64,000 nt of DNA from Siderastrea siderea (GCA_964030785.1 OZ034967.1:52605533-52669532); one strand, 5' to 3'; shown: positions 55,501 through 60,676, numbered from the stretch's first letter. The notes: a model not told the origin generated them from the sequence alone. A program made the numbers and translations.

Positions 55501-58347
55501 TTTATATCCATACCAAATCCTGGTCTTGTGGAGAGAGGAAAAGAGGAGACTGATGGATAGTCATTTATTTATATATTGCTTATCTTTTTAATTTTTCGTC
55601 ATTTTTTTCTAGTCCCCCCAAAGTGCAAGGATTCGATGTTTGATCTGGCCATTGTTTTTGAAACCTCGAGTGAACTTGGATTGGAGCATTTCCTTTCTGG
55701 CATAGAGTTCATTGGGAAGTTACTGCCGATGTTCGACATCTCCCCAACTGCAACTCGTGTTAACGTGGTGCTTTTCAACGCAATAGCATTCAGTGTGGTT
55801 ACGTTTGACCAACCATACTACCAGAACATAGATGCCTTGAAAGCCGGGGTGCAATACCTGCCTCGCTATCTCCCCAGTGGTAAACGCCTTGACAAAGCAC
55901 TGCAATATGTCAATGATAACGTATTCACAGTCGAAAGAGGAGATAGACCAGACGCCAAAAACGTCGCCGTTTTTTTGACTGACGGATGGATCCATGGAGG
56001 AAATGATATTTCTGGTATCGTTTCGGCATTGAGGGTGAGATTCTGTATGACAAATTTTTACTTTTTTTACTGTCCGTGACTCACACTAGTGATCAGTAAA
56101 GAATCGCAAACCAGAAGTTAAATTAAACAACTACGAGACACTATTTTATCGGGAATATGGCAGAATTTGTAGAAATTGGTCCCTGACAAAGATCAATAAA
56201 TAAGTGACCTTTTTTTTTGCAATATCTAATGTTAGTTATTTTAGAAGACTAAGGCGAAAAATGCGATAATTTGTTTTTTTGCGGAAATTTTCCGGTTGTA
56301 AAGGTAAGTGCAACCAGGTGAAGAAGGCAAGGCCAACGGCAGAACAGCCAACATGATCATACCAGTTCTTTATGTGTCCATAGTTTCGTTACCTGCATCA
56401 GAAATTAGATATTATAGGCATTGAGCAGGTTCAAAGAAAACAGGTGATGACGATGATTGCGTGATCTGGCTGTCCACCCATCCATACATCCATCCATCCA
56501 CCAATCCACTAATCCACCCACTCTTTCATTCATTCATCTATCGGTGATGTATACGTAACGTGGTTAATTTTGTTGAATTGCATATTATGGCATTAAACAA
56601 GGTAGCTGAGCATACAAGCTACCAAGCCAAGTAGTTTTTTGAGTTATTCTTTTATTACCATCCATCTAACCCATCCATACATTCACCCATCCATCCATTT
56701 AGAATATCACCATGCAACTCTTGATTACAACCTAATGAGAAACATGTTTTAAAAACTAAGCCATACATTGACGACAAGCAATACCGATCTTTGTTACAAA
56801 TTTTCGATAGAAGCCAAAAAAGTAAGAGCAACCTACGCTACTAATGAAAATACAAGTATGAATTTCAACAGGGATGGAGAGCGGGGATAGCGCATTGGTC
56901 AGAGCACTCGCCTCCCACCAATGTGGCCCGGGTTCGATTCCCGGACACGGTGACATATATGGGTTGAGTTTGTTGTTGGTTATCGGCCTTGTTCTGAGGG
57001 TCAGTTTTCTCCTGGTGCTCTAGTTTTCCCCTCTCCTCAAAAACCAACATTTTCAAATTCCAATCCGACTTAGAGGGCCACCCTAATTAACCTAGAGTTG
57101 GCTTGGTGCTACCATCCTCTTTAACGTTAAATCTAAAAGTGTTCCAGTGAATCAATGTTAATAAGACTCAAAACTAAAATTGGTCACATCGTCAAGTACG
57201 CATGTTTAATGTTTTAAAAAAATCTATCGAGCCGTTCTTAAGATTTTCGCAAAAGCGCTCAAATTAAAAAATTACCACGAATTACGCGAATGATCTTAGA
57301 AAAACAAGTCGTTCTCGAGATCGCGAACACCAGTTTCAACAAAACTTTCTAGGCGTAAAATAGTAAGTAAAAGACACATTCTAACAGTATTTACTAGCCA
57401 TTTCATCAAAGCGTTGATTATTTCTCGGTGCATTTACTATTACTAGGCAAAAACTAAGGTTGAAAATGTTTTTGTGATTTACTTCAAAACAAACATACAG
57501 AATTTTTCTGTTCTTGTATATTTTGCCATACACCACAGTTTAAGATGTTGGTATTTGCTTTTCGAAGCGAAATCTGGATCGTGCAAAATTTCAATTTTAC
57601 TGTTTTCAAGGATTTTTGTTTATCGTTGTCATGGAAATATCGATTTTTACAAAATGTAAACCACGCTAAAGTCCAATCCAAAACCAACAAGTATTGCAAA
57701 TTTCACGTTGATCTGACAAGGAGAAGACTGTCTAAGAGCCGATTCTAAAAGTTGGGTATGGTCCCAAAAAAACTGTATCGAAACACCTTAAAAAGTGATC
57801 ATGGGACATTTGGTGGATTCTAGAAAAACAAAAGCTCTCGCCATGGAAAGCAGCACGTTCAAACGCCGCATAAGGGAAGCAATTGAGATCCGCTTACGAA
57901 AGCCTTCTTTGAATTAAGCCAATGGCTTTGAATTAGCCAACATTTATAACACTATTTTAGGCCCCTCGAAACCCTAATGAAGTGATACAACGCCTTCTAA
58001 ACATTCACATTTTTATTGTGGCTGATGAAGTTCGGTTGCTCCGAACGAAATATTTATTACTCAGTAGATATTGTTTTGTTTTTTGTAAACCTACTGGTAC
58101 CAAAGCCCCACTAGCTTCCCCCGCACCCGTCACCTTTTACAAACCCCTCGCTATATTGACGTTTTCATGTATTATTTACCAGGACGAGAAGAAAGTTAAT
58201 ATGGTAACTGTGAGCAGTGGAACTGATATACGTGAGGAAGTGTTGTATGAAATTGCAGGACCCAGAATGGCTCTGTGCACCAGTTTCCAGGACATGGCAG
58301 CTAAAGTCGAAAAGATCGCTGGTTTAGCATGTGATATTCCAGAATGA
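11564..58347 (+). CDS. Secreted vWA/TSP1 modular protein (coadhesin-like), 11 coding exons
   Basis: Joining 11564-11621, 12430-12444, 25482-25897, 47261-47402, 48563-48742, 49944-50126, 51502-51935, 52798-52954, 53726-53902, 55613-56034 and 58183-58347 gives 2349 nt, 782 codons plus TGA, with no stop and GT..AG at every junction. Domain order: signal peptide (~1-19), vWA1 (27-210), TSP1 (212-270), TSP1 (272-331), vWA2 (337-528), TSP1 (530-587), vWA3 (592-778). There is no transmembrane segment or GPI tail, so the product should be secreted. Known family: vWA domains bind ligands through a metal site (MIDAS) and TSP1 repeats bind matrix and carry C-mannose and O-fucose; in corals this combination occurs in adhesive skeletal-matrix proteins such as coadhesin. 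A matrix or adhesion role is inferred. Each vWA is bracketed by a cysteine pair. What is uncertain is the exact transcription start and whether the 15-nt exon is always used. Confidence 0.85.
12430..12444 (+). CDS. Exon 2: 15-nt microexon, phase 1 to phase 1
   Basis: A pyrimidine-rich tract ending in TTTCAG precedes 15 nt that are followed by a GTATGT donor. Spliced in, it adds residues SHIE and keeps frame and phase (1 in, 1 out); spliced out, exon 1 joins exon 3 in the same frame. It lies 55 nt upstream of the large transposon that fills the next intron. Its size makes it easy to miss in automated annotation; it may be alternatively used. Confidence 0.55.
12500..13505 (+). repeat. Left terminal inverted repeat of the TTAA transposon
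   Basis: Pairs with 24065-25056. The outer 450 bp differ from the right arm at only a small number of positions; from about 13150 inward, differences and small indels increase. It contains a 77-codon open frame that also exists in the right arm, but it starts with GTG and looks like no known protein. Confidence 0.8.
13795..13885 (-). repeat. tRNA-derived SINE head
   Basis: On the minus strand the order is an A-box-like TAGTCAGTTGGTGAGAG followed about 45 nt later by a B-box-like CGGTTCGATCATTCC. It lies inside the TTAA transposon, just downstream of a second SINE head in the same orientation. Confidence 0.5.
14075..14160 (-). repeat. tRNA-derived SINE head
   Basis: The minus strand carries an A-box-like TAGCTAACAATCGGTTAGAG and the B-box GGTTCGACTTCC (14082-14093). 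It is the upstream member of two tandem SINE heads; the 190 bp between them is probably its body. Confidence 0.5.
14264..15168 (-). pseudogene. Transposase-like exon C (zinc-finger C-terminal part)
   Basis: Acceptor TTTCTTGCAG before 15168. It encodes an acidic linker, a C2HC-type finger (TCPNEGCVKAYQ..HLSFGQC), a FSDAQRKYLEEKF stretch and a QVQSFFSRMA motif, ending at a stop at 14264. This exon itself is open throughout. Confidence 0.65.
15733..16732 (-). pseudogene. Transposase-like exon B (putative catalytic core)
   Basis: Acceptor TTTCCAG before 16732, donor GTAAGC after 15733. Contains VHVSESSDVADHC, a Cys/His cluster, then TAG at 16430-16432, then LDETTVLITQDWAMKFLP, RQDNAGCYHSS and DPQGGKGACDRKAA. 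Apart from the one nonsense codon it is open for 333 codons. Confidence 0.65.
17089..18140 (-). pseudogene. Transposase-like exon A (N-terminal part)
   Basis: Open from 18140 to about 17345, starting with an acidic serine-rich stretch and continuing through VIETPNVIRTM; then one base out of frame the reading resumes as CEETGFQPFGAATMLRIL and runs to a GTAAAA donor at 17088. The single frameshift near 17340 is the first lesion of the gene. Confidence 0.6.
20236..20427 (-). repeat. 3' LTR of the retroelement
   Basis: 192 bp, TG..CA ends, nearly identical to 23738-23929; GACA lies just outside at 20232-20235. The sequence TCACGTGAC (E-box type palindrome) is present in both LTRs. Confidence 0.85.
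20563..20940 (-). CDS. Second small ORF of the LTR element, probably continuation after a frameshift
   Basis: 125 codons from the first in-frame ATG-equivalent at 20940, in a different frame from the long ORF, which stops 21 nt upstream. The same frame is open further upstream through TTQDEIKTVNIEKI, so the two ORFs may once have been one, broken near 21000. It contains GHYLNSLPGAKAYASEACK; I do not recognise a domain. Confidence 0.4.
   Translation of the reverse strand: MPDELSEEVDYDLRNNEEPPSNTVTVTPPELPTLKSAAIDPDLAKLAFAFGHYLNSLPGAKAYASEACKVVYQQIPDAQEILKRCGKLKGQISKCPYLSMSGGSHGGTYLLKLDKDMFATLVSEN
20961..23702 (-). CDS. Gag with zinc knuckle, protease-like region and integrase-tail-like end (913 codons)
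   Basis: ATG at 23702, about 35 nt inside the 5' LTR. Order: a coiled-coil-like N-terminus, a helical Gag-type region with QHGESVEQFAFKYKKL, a CCHC knuckle (CYTCGETTHLSRYC) near residue 280, a second Cys/His-rich patch, then LPLDSCCSVSLVS near residue 460, which sits where a retropepsin D-S/T-G would be but has DSC, then a long linker of low similarity, and at the end REYYDKSSRELNIAEGKQVY, which resembles the C-terminal region of Gypsy-type integrases. The frame is long and open, fitting a recent insertion. The protease activity is doubtful because of the changed motif. The jump from protease-like to integrase-tail-like sequence suggests an internal pol deletion. Confidence 0.75.
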   Translation of the reverse strand: MPATIEELQGIVAGLVSVVKDLTTNVTQVNQTVGNMAEAVPAPVQHENTQGLRMPSIQLPSFRRDSVVQDDISEFLERFNQQTSHLPARTRFSLLEQQCVGDWPRSVLSIAKTTEGYADKAVEDQLNICIERLRAEFGESKEDKCRRLAAELSAIQQEHGESVEQFAFKYKKLLHQLEKLGEKIAKDCPTFVISQFISKVKPSIAQQLVVKASEFETLDKTVEAARRVELSFQTSPTASKPKQSLDEWKVTPPNAFVSSTSVKSQYQHSQRQQRVCYTCGETTHLSRYCPKYRKDTPKQPEICRNYNRFPKSNCEEDGNKCSYGRQHKCQRCNKWGCKAIKHSENRPSSTSRITVPSDEVNSLRQQLVVLSTRLEKYEAQCTEKSSTSIPAGSENQTSPSASRPPPPASFDQPSTSTPLFGLPAVTIPAHSGKPQTQLCQRNILWTSVTSAGEPLPLPLDSCCSVSLVSKVHADCVASNRPDLKYCALEEPISVTSADSKSDLKAVATMQIPITWENQTETVFTMLVVPGLVWPMLFGENHLHATQALVDHYAPSITFRHPSMQFRVQCSLDNPLQGFANISVPNSSSSCESGSTAQKPHVSITCLLTGAPPLGVNKHSQSLHRGLNFVTVCVTLSAALMGYQVIRQPLWIEGKDIQPGVKVLSGPFDLSQISSNVTPETARPSSDPCYNAQLIDLAETPESVLTEETPDMHITYCTTLAVESKLKKTSIPENVILGNVRDMTKDDDAVLEEAADTTAKQLADGWLTWANTQQPPPSLQTPKDTEHKHCDLDFCAPKQWQLSVQVKEMEDSGLNSSILSPFCDALPEFDCQGPEFPPAEELTCDPYSSAYSDAIFHALDLDGPEYFNVDEDIMKRTQREYYDKSSRELNIAEGKQVYVRRPPPSSPLRMRLKQ
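23738..23929 (-). repeat. 5' LTR of the retroelement
   Basis: 192 bp, one visible mismatch to the 3' LTR (AACTAACAC against AACTAAGAC in the shared stretch). It is followed outward by GACA (23930-23933) and a run of 12 G. Confidence 0.85.
24065..25056 (-). repeat. Right terminal inverted repeat of the TTAA transposon
   Basis: Reverse complement of 12500-13505. It ends ..GCAAGCCGCTC next to TTAA. Its outer end is followed by about 420 bp of original intron leading to the vWA1 exon. Confidence 0.8.
25482..25897 (+). CDS. Exon 3: vWA1, N-terminal two thirds
   Basis: Encodes residues 25-163. The domain opens with Cys27 and strand ELGLLID, with the MIDAS motif DTSSS (Asp38, Ser40, Ser42). The later motif that is usually TDG reads FTGGK here, so the third MIDAS aspartate is replaced by glycine. 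The exon enters in phase 1 after a long poly-T/TTTTG tract and leaves in phase 0 at GAG|GTAAGG. It is the first sequence beyond the 12.5-kb insertion in intron 2. Confidence 0.88.
25898..28480. other. Intron 3, left part: no gene recognised
   Basis: AT-rich intronic DNA. 25940-26320 is less AT-rich and contains several CpG and a GCAG|GTCAGT donor-like site, but no coding frame. Confidence 0.35.
28760..29062 (+). repeat. Non-LTR retroposon 3' tail
   Basis: Ends with TTGACACGGTAATAAAGTCA followed by (TTA/TTG)n, the usual form of a retroposon 3' end. The 250 bp before it has a different composition from the intron around it. No open frame. Confidence 0.4.
29063..32870. other. Intron 3: no gene recognised
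   Basis: Mostly AT-rich. 30930-31150 and 32640-32740 are CpG-containing with GAAAATGGCGGGA-type motifs and could be promoters of mobile elements; no supporting coding exon was found. Confidence 0.3.
32871..32990. mobile_element. DNA-transposon end remnant (GTTATAAC repeats)
   Basis: TTCGTTATAACGGGGCCTC, GTTCGTTATAAAAGGGTC and GGGTTCCGTTATTTG occur within 110 bp; such repeated GTTATAA/CGTTAT motifs mark ends of Tc1/pogo-like elements. Identification is by motif only. Confidence 0.3.
33719..33775. repeat. Short tandem AAGTCGCC-type repeats (left cluster)
   Basis: Five near copies of a ~10-bp unit containing GTCGCC, preceded by AGGCCTACT. A similar cluster lies at 41770-41825 in roughly inverted order, next to AGTAGGCCT. 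Confidence 0.6.
34157..34303 (+). promoter_or_regulatory. Inverted copy (left) of a shared upstream sequence
   Basis: Matches the reverse complement of 40574-40721 (AAGTGCATATGAAGCC, TTTTACAAGCGCTGAAAG/TTTTACGAGCGCTGAAAG, CGAAAAATGG). It lies about 110-135 bp upstream of a decayed P2X7-like start, as its partner does before the THAP start, which suggests a shared promoter. Confidence 0.5.
34409..34632 (+). pseudogene. Decayed first exon of a P2X7-C-terminus-like transposon-associated protein
   Basis: From ATG at 34409 or 34438 the reading goes through MSESSSSRDEKDIAEE and VEVIYDQ, then a shifted frame gives DQDEPLAEVDN, and a third gives GLPRAVLEARYRKR. Acidic/serine N-terminus, E/VIYDQ..DEPLA and GL.PAVLEARF is the order seen in cnidarian proteins that carry a P2X7 receptor-like zinc-binding C-terminal domain, which is absent here. 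Two frameshifts make it dead. Recognition is from general knowledge of the family. Confidence 0.35.
35698..35862. repeat. Two tandem ~82-bp repeats
   Basis: GGGATGTGCCACTTGACAGG and GGGATGTGCTGCTTGACAGG start two consecutive copies that both continue with GCTTTTGGCCTCTTTGTCCT and end ATAATTTTTTCTGTCTG. A shorter third, partial copy may follow. Confidence 0.8.
36208..36321. repeat. 114-bp hairpin element
   Basis: ACAATTATTCTAC at 36208 pairs with GTAGAATAATTGT ending 36321; inner pairs include TGGATATC/GATATCCA and CCAACGAGGCGC/GCGCCGAGTTGG around a GTA loop. It is probably a MITE or a transposon end. Confidence 0.7.
36322..38734. other. Intron 3: no gene recognised
   Basis: AT-rich, containing a C19 run with (CA)n at 37790-37822 and a few CpG-rich spots; no domain-like frame on either strand. 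Confidence 0.3.
38735..40496 (-). pseudogene. THAP-domain exon split by a transposon
   Basis: On the minus strand ATG at 40496 gives MAEREKEEA, which stops at the 9-bp target duplication (40468-40476). On the other side of the inserted element (39110-40467) the same frame resumes at 39109 with RGGRNCVARAPNGRSCKN, and then in shifted frames come TDPVVRVKWAKFVRKDRPDF and SKCTALCSAAHFEDDCYEYK. This is the THAP zinc-finger layout (N-terminal cysteines, WAKFV, C..HF) with VPTRRD after it and a GTAAGC donor at 38734. CSAAHF has one residue too many for the C-x2-H pair. The insertion, at least two frameshifts and the extra residue make it a pseudogene. THAP domains are common in transposases and transposon-derived regulators. 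Confidence 0.6.
39110..40467. mobile_element. Non-autonomous DNA transposon, 9-bp target duplication, copy 1
   Basis: 1358 bp with terminal inverted repeats TAACCTGCGATCAGGC, flanked by CTTGCCTCC on both sides (39101-39109, 40468-40476). Both ends fold: near the left end ATCAGGCCGAATTTTAGC faces GCTAAAC.AGGGCCTGAT, and near the right end TATTTTTCGTTTCGCCC faces GAGCGAAACGAAAATA. 9-bp duplications are typical of Mutator-like elements. No transposase. It interrupts the THAP exon. Confidence 0.85.
40574..40721 (-). promoter_or_regulatory. Inverted copy (right) of a shared upstream sequence
   Basis: Reverse complement of 34157-34303 with roughly one difference in six. On the minus strand it ends about 80 bp before the THAP ATG at 40496, so it is probably that exon's promoter. 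Confidence 0.5.
41770..41825. repeat. Short AAAGTCG/TAAGTCGCC repeats (right cluster)
   Basis: CGTCTAAAATCGCCTAAAG, CGTCTTAAGTCGCCCC and GGCGACAGTAGGCCT; partner of the cluster at 33719-33775. Possibly subterminal repeats of the ~8-kb element that contained the P2X7-like and THAP exons. Confidence 0.4.
41830..44404. other. Intron 3: no gene recognised
   Basis: AT-rich, short frames only. 42130-42320 and 42580-42900 are GC-richer but show no recognisable product. Confidence 0.3.
44414..45750. mobile_element. Non-autonomous DNA transposon, 9-bp target duplication, copy 2
   Basis: 1337 bp, same orientation and family as 39110-40467, same TAACCTGCGATCAGGC ends, with its own target duplication GTGTCACCG (44405-44413, 45751-45759). 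Small indels and scattered substitutions separate the two copies, and the short open frame they share is not kept in frame upstream, so it is unlikely to be coding. Confidence 0.87.
46467..46514. repeat. (AAT)16 microsatellite
   Basis: 48 bp of uninterrupted AAT repeats. Confidence 0.95.
46566..46640 (+). repeat. tRNA-derived SINE head
   Basis: A-box-like AATGGCTAAAGCGCTGG and the B-box GGTTCAAATCC (46607-46617) at tRNA spacing, directly downstream of the AAT run. Confidence 0.45.
47261..47402 (+). CDS. Exon 4: vWA1, C-terminal third
   Basis: Starts after TTATTAG and encodes DKGVNIVAVSW, the last core strand of a vWA fold, then a helix and the closing Cys210. It enters in phase 0 and leaves in phase 1 at C|GTTAGT; without splicing the frame stops two codons later. 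The preceding intron is 21.4 kb, so a gene finder could easily split the gene here. The equivalents in the other two vWA domains are exons 8 and 11. Confidence 0.85.
47900..47962 (+). repeat. Retroposon tail with (GTT)n
   Basis: ATAGTCATGCAAATAAAGCT followed by seven GTT units, like the 3' ends of non-LTR elements. Intron 4. Confidence 0.4.
48563..48742 (+). CDS. Exon 5: TSP1 repeat 1
   Basis: A symmetrical phase 1-1 exon of 180 nt encoding one TSP1 module. It begins IHGGYTDWNEWSSCSKTCGGG: WNEW is the C-mannosylation type W-x-x-W and CSKTCG fits the O-fucose site C-x-x-(S/T)-C. The six cysteines of the fold are present, ending with QRCG. It is joined directly to the end of vWA1 and followed by a second TSP1 exon. 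Confidence 0.92.
49944..50126 (+). CDS. Exon 6: TSP1 repeat 2
   Basis: Phase 1-1 exon of 183 nt. It opens with GGYSEWTAWSACSHTCGGG, with the W-x-x-W and C-x-x-T-C signatures, and six cysteines in TSP1 spacing. The acceptor is TTTAACTTAG and the donor G|GTAAAT. Confidence 0.92.
50679..51336. mobile_element. 658-bp MITE with TTAA target duplication
   Basis: Ends GGACGTTCGCGCCCAAATCT and ..GAGCGCGAACGTCC, flanked by TTAA at 50675-50678 and 51337-51340. It contains repeated GGGGTCACCGTGC motifs and no coding sequence. It sits in intron 6 of the vWA/TSP1 gene. The piggyBac/Kolobok-type assignment rests on the TTAA duplication. Confidence 0.75.
51502..51935 (+). CDS. Exon 7: vWA2, N-terminal two thirds
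   Basis: Encodes residues 332-476. Cys337 opens the domain and LAILLDQSLS carries an intact MIDAS motif (Asp348, Ser350, Ser352). YKTRIDRGL supplies the MIDAS threonine region and LVFTDGK keeps the third aspartate. This is the only one of the three vWA domains with all recognisable MIDAS elements. It enters in phase 1 after TTCTATTAG and leaves in phase 0 at AGG|GTAAGA. Confidence 0.92.
52223..52345. repeat. Small foldback in intron 7
   Basis: TTTTCATGGCGGCCATGTTG pairs with CAACATGGCTGCCGTGAAAA around an 80-bp spacer. Confidence 0.6.
52798..52954 (+). CDS. Exon 8: vWA2, C-terminal third
   Basis: After TTTCCAG it encodes EEKKAHIVAVGYG, the last core strand, then helix residues and the closing cysteine in EMVC. 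Phase 0 in, phase 1 out at A|GTAAGT. It is homologous in position and phase to exons 4 and 11. Confidence 0.9.
53649..53712. repeat. CAT/ATC-rich microsatellite next to a splice acceptor
   Basis: Imperfect (CAT)n of about 64 bp ending 13 bp before the acceptor of the third TSP1 exon. Confidence 0.9.
53726..53902 (+). CDS. Exon 9: TSP1 repeat 3
   Basis: Phase 1-1 exon of 177 nt. It encodes VHGGYTQWSFWSLCSASCGAG, with W-x-x-W and C-x-x-S-C motifs and six cysteines, ending EVYCPHG. The acceptor side is unusual: the upstream 70 bp is a CAT/ATC microsatellite rather than a clean pyrimidine tract, with the AG in TCCGTAG. Confidence 0.9.
54546..54965. mobile_element. 420-bp foldback element with TTAA target duplication
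   Basis: Arms of about 190 bp (54546-54720 and 54780-54965), ends GACAGAATCCAT and ATGGATTCCGTC, TTAA at 54542-54545 and 54966-54969. Almost the whole element is stem, with a nested inverted repeat AATTTCAAATTTCACA in the centre. Intron 9. Confidence 0.75.
55613..56034 (+). CDS. Exon 10: vWA3, N-terminal two thirds
   Basis: Encodes residues 588-728. Cys592 opens the domain. The strand FDLAIVFETSSEL stands where D-x-S-x-S is expected, giving Glu604 for Asp and Glu608 for the last Ser, so metal binding is doubtful, although FLTDGW keeps the later aspartate. Phase 1 in (TTTCTAG), phase 0 out at AGG|GTGAGA. Confidence 0.9.
56459..56710. repeat. (CATC)n-rich intronic sequence
   Basis: Two imperfect clusters of CATC/CATT repeats (56467-56537 and 56661-56700), intron 10. 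Confidence 0.75.
56871..57165 (+). repeat. tRNA-derived SINE
   Basis: GGATAGCGCATTGGTCAGAG (A box) and GGGTTCGATTCCC (B box) at tRNA distance, followed by GGGTTGAGTTTGTTGTTGGT and CCCCTCTCCTCAAAAACCAA. This head and body combination is a very common coral SINE. Intron 10. Confidence 0.75.
58183..58347 (+). CDS. Exon 11: vWA3, C-terminal third and stop
   Basis: After TTTACCAG it encodes DEKKVNMVTVSSG, helix residues, the closing cysteine in GLACDIPE and a TGA stop at 58345-58347. Phase 0 entry matches exons 4 and 8. No hydrophobic tail follows, so the protein ends with the vWA fold. Confidence 0.9.
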   Translation, partial: DEKKVNMVTVSSGTDIREEVLYEIAGPRMALCTSFQDMAAKVEKIAGLACDIPE

Positions 58348-58965
58348 AAATCATCCTAAACGGAAGAAAATTTTTGGTGAGTTTATTGCTTTTGCTTTGC
58401 ATTACTACTGGTTACTTCCCATCCCAAGTCATGACGCAAGTGCACGCAATTCCTGGGTAAACGGAGTGGTGTTAAAGTATGTATGTGACCCGGGATAGCC
58501 AGGCACTAACAATCAGTCTTCTGACACTATTTCATTTGGTACTGAACACTTAACTTCCAACTGCATAAACGTACTAGCATATACTTGGCAAGGTAAATGT
58601 ACGTCATTTTGTTCATCTATTGGTAGTGAAATAAATGACTCAAAACAATATTCTTTAATTTATTACTTACAGAGATTGCAGAGGCCAATTAAGAAATGAG
58701 GTGTTGGGCATCACACTTACGATATGGAAGACAAACGACGAAGGGAGCAATAATAGGACATTCGAGTCTTATAAAGGGCTTTTTACTAAAGAGTTTAGGA
58801 TAAAGTTTTATGGAAATGGCTTAATACTTCACACTATGGGAAAAGTTATCGGTCAGGGGCGATTAATGGGATACTAAGACTTCATGTACTTTACGGTACC
58901 AATGCATCATTCTCGAATGTATAAGGGTATTTTGGTTCAATAAAGGTTATTAAAATGTATTATTG
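58348..58965 (+). other. 3' UTR with probable intron and poly(A) signal
   Basis: A good donor (G|GTGAGT, exon end 58376) lies 29 nt after the stop codon and an acceptor (TTACTTACAG) ends at 58672, suggesting a 296-bp UTR intron. AATAAA at 58939-58944 is a fitting polyadenylation signal. The 29-nt distance is short enough that the junction should not trigger nonsense-mediated decay. Confidence 0.45.
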
Positions 58966-59225
58966 TCTGCATTTACTACGCCTGTCGCGCTAATTTCGTA
59001 TGTACATGTACATAGAAGTATACGTATTGGGGCGTTCTCCATGAAAAAAAAGTTCGTATCAAAGCTAGGCAGATTCGTCTGAGGATTCACAAGGCCTTTT
59101 CTTTACCCTGAATCTATAAAAACAAGATGCAACTGAAATAAAAATAAGACCTGTGAAATGAAGATAACCATTGCGGTGAAGGTATCTAGTTAAGCAGATG
59201 AAAATAAAGAACGTGAAAAACTTCA

Positions 59226-59301
59226 GGCTTCATTGGGATTGGAACCCATGACCCTGCAATATCGGCCGATGCAGTACTCTAACCAGCTGAGCTATCAAGC
59301 C
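59226..59301 (-). repeat. tRNA-like SINE head, 76 nt
   Basis: The minus strand begins GGCTTGATAGCTCAGCTGGT and contains GGGTTCCAATCCC; the acceptor, D and T arms can be drawn, but the anticodon loop is 11 nt with palindromic TCGGCCGA. It is therefore a SINE head or pseudo-tRNA and not a working tRNA gene. Confidence 0.6.
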
Positions 59302-59306
59302 AACGG

Positions 59307-60560
59307 TGAGCTGCTCATTTCTGAGTTTGTATTTACCCGTAGTTGCATGGTGAATAAATAATGACCATGTATGGAATAATTATATATACAACTGTTTGAA
59401 AAAACGTTGTCGGGTGAAACTTGTAAACGATGGACAACGCGACACAATGGAACTCTGGGAAGATGGCACAGGCAAGTTTGTTACTGGGTTTCGTTCCTTG
59501 ATATTTATTTTCCCTAAGCATACTACTTACATTTTGCATTTTGTGGTTTGATATTCTAGTCAGACCTTTTCCGAGCTTGTGGAAAATTAACTGTTAAGAA
59601 GCCGAAAATTGGTTTTTGCCCTGTTCACGAATGATTGTTTAGAAAAAAGGCCTACGGTATTTTTTTTTTTATTTAATTACTCGACAAGCTCGAGAATAGC
59701 GCTCAACTAGCCGTAAAAGGCGATCGAAATTCCGTTTTAAGATGTATTTTTTTTAACTTCAGCTTCTTTTGATAATGTGATTCTTGTGTTGAAGTATTTT
59801 CAAACTTGTAAACCACTTTAAAATGCCACTGCTCAGGCATCATTTCAGTGATCATTCAGTGATCATTTCTCTTCTTTCAGACTGTGTCAACTCCACTTTG
59901 TACTGTATTGCCTGTGTTGTCACAGAATTCAGTTCTTGGCGTGTGGATTCCATTAAGCACGGCCAGAGGTCTGGGTAGGAGTCCTACTCTTGCCCCAGGG
60001 CCCACTCACATAATTCTGTTAGGCGTACAAGCAAAGTGAGAACAAAATCTACTGTGACCTCCACAAGTCGTGAGCTGTGGTTGTTCCAGCACAAACTACT
60101 CAGGCAGCCAATCAGCGTTGTTTTTCCTTTCATCATTGTACATTGTGTGCAACTGTATGCAGCTCTTTGTTCTAAAAACACTTGAATTATCAGATGACTG
60201 CAGTGCACGTAAATGTAACGTGTAGATGTGTTGTTTTGTTTTTGTTTTCCTTTTTTCTTTTTTGTCGGCTCTGTTGCTCCTTTCCCTTCTCGCGTCAGCG
60301 AATAGTTTCAGTTTGAAAATAAATATCTAACGTTTTCCGTTCTATGAACTACTAACTACTAACTACTGTGTTCTTTATGTTTGTATAGACGGAAGTTCGC
60401 ATCGCGCGGACACGAATTTGCACCCCATGGTTGTTGTTTGTACAAATCGCTCTTGATCTTCAAAGGGGGGATTGTTCTATAAGAACTCAGCTTGTTTTAA
60501 TGTAAGATCTAAGCTGTCGTGAAATATCCACGCCCGTTTGTGTTTGTGCTTAAATTTGCG
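59307..60560. other. Downstream flank: no gene recognised
   Basis: AT-rich, short frames only. Confidence 0.35.
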
Positions 60561-60561
60561 C

Positions 60562-60582
60562 GCACACACACACACACACACC
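60562..60582. repeat. (CA)n microsatellite
   Basis: About ten CA units. Confidence 0.9.
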
Positions 60583-60676
60583 ATTTGGCTATTCCATGCG
60601 AAACAGACCATGTTAACCGATGTGTTTTAGTAAAAAATGCACCTTTTTTATTTGAGTATATCCGTTAAGCAATCAA

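Noticed and set aside
59226..59301. Functional tRNA gene on the minus strand
   Set aside because: The anticodon loop is 11 nt and the acceptor and T stems have mismatches; better explained as a SINE head.
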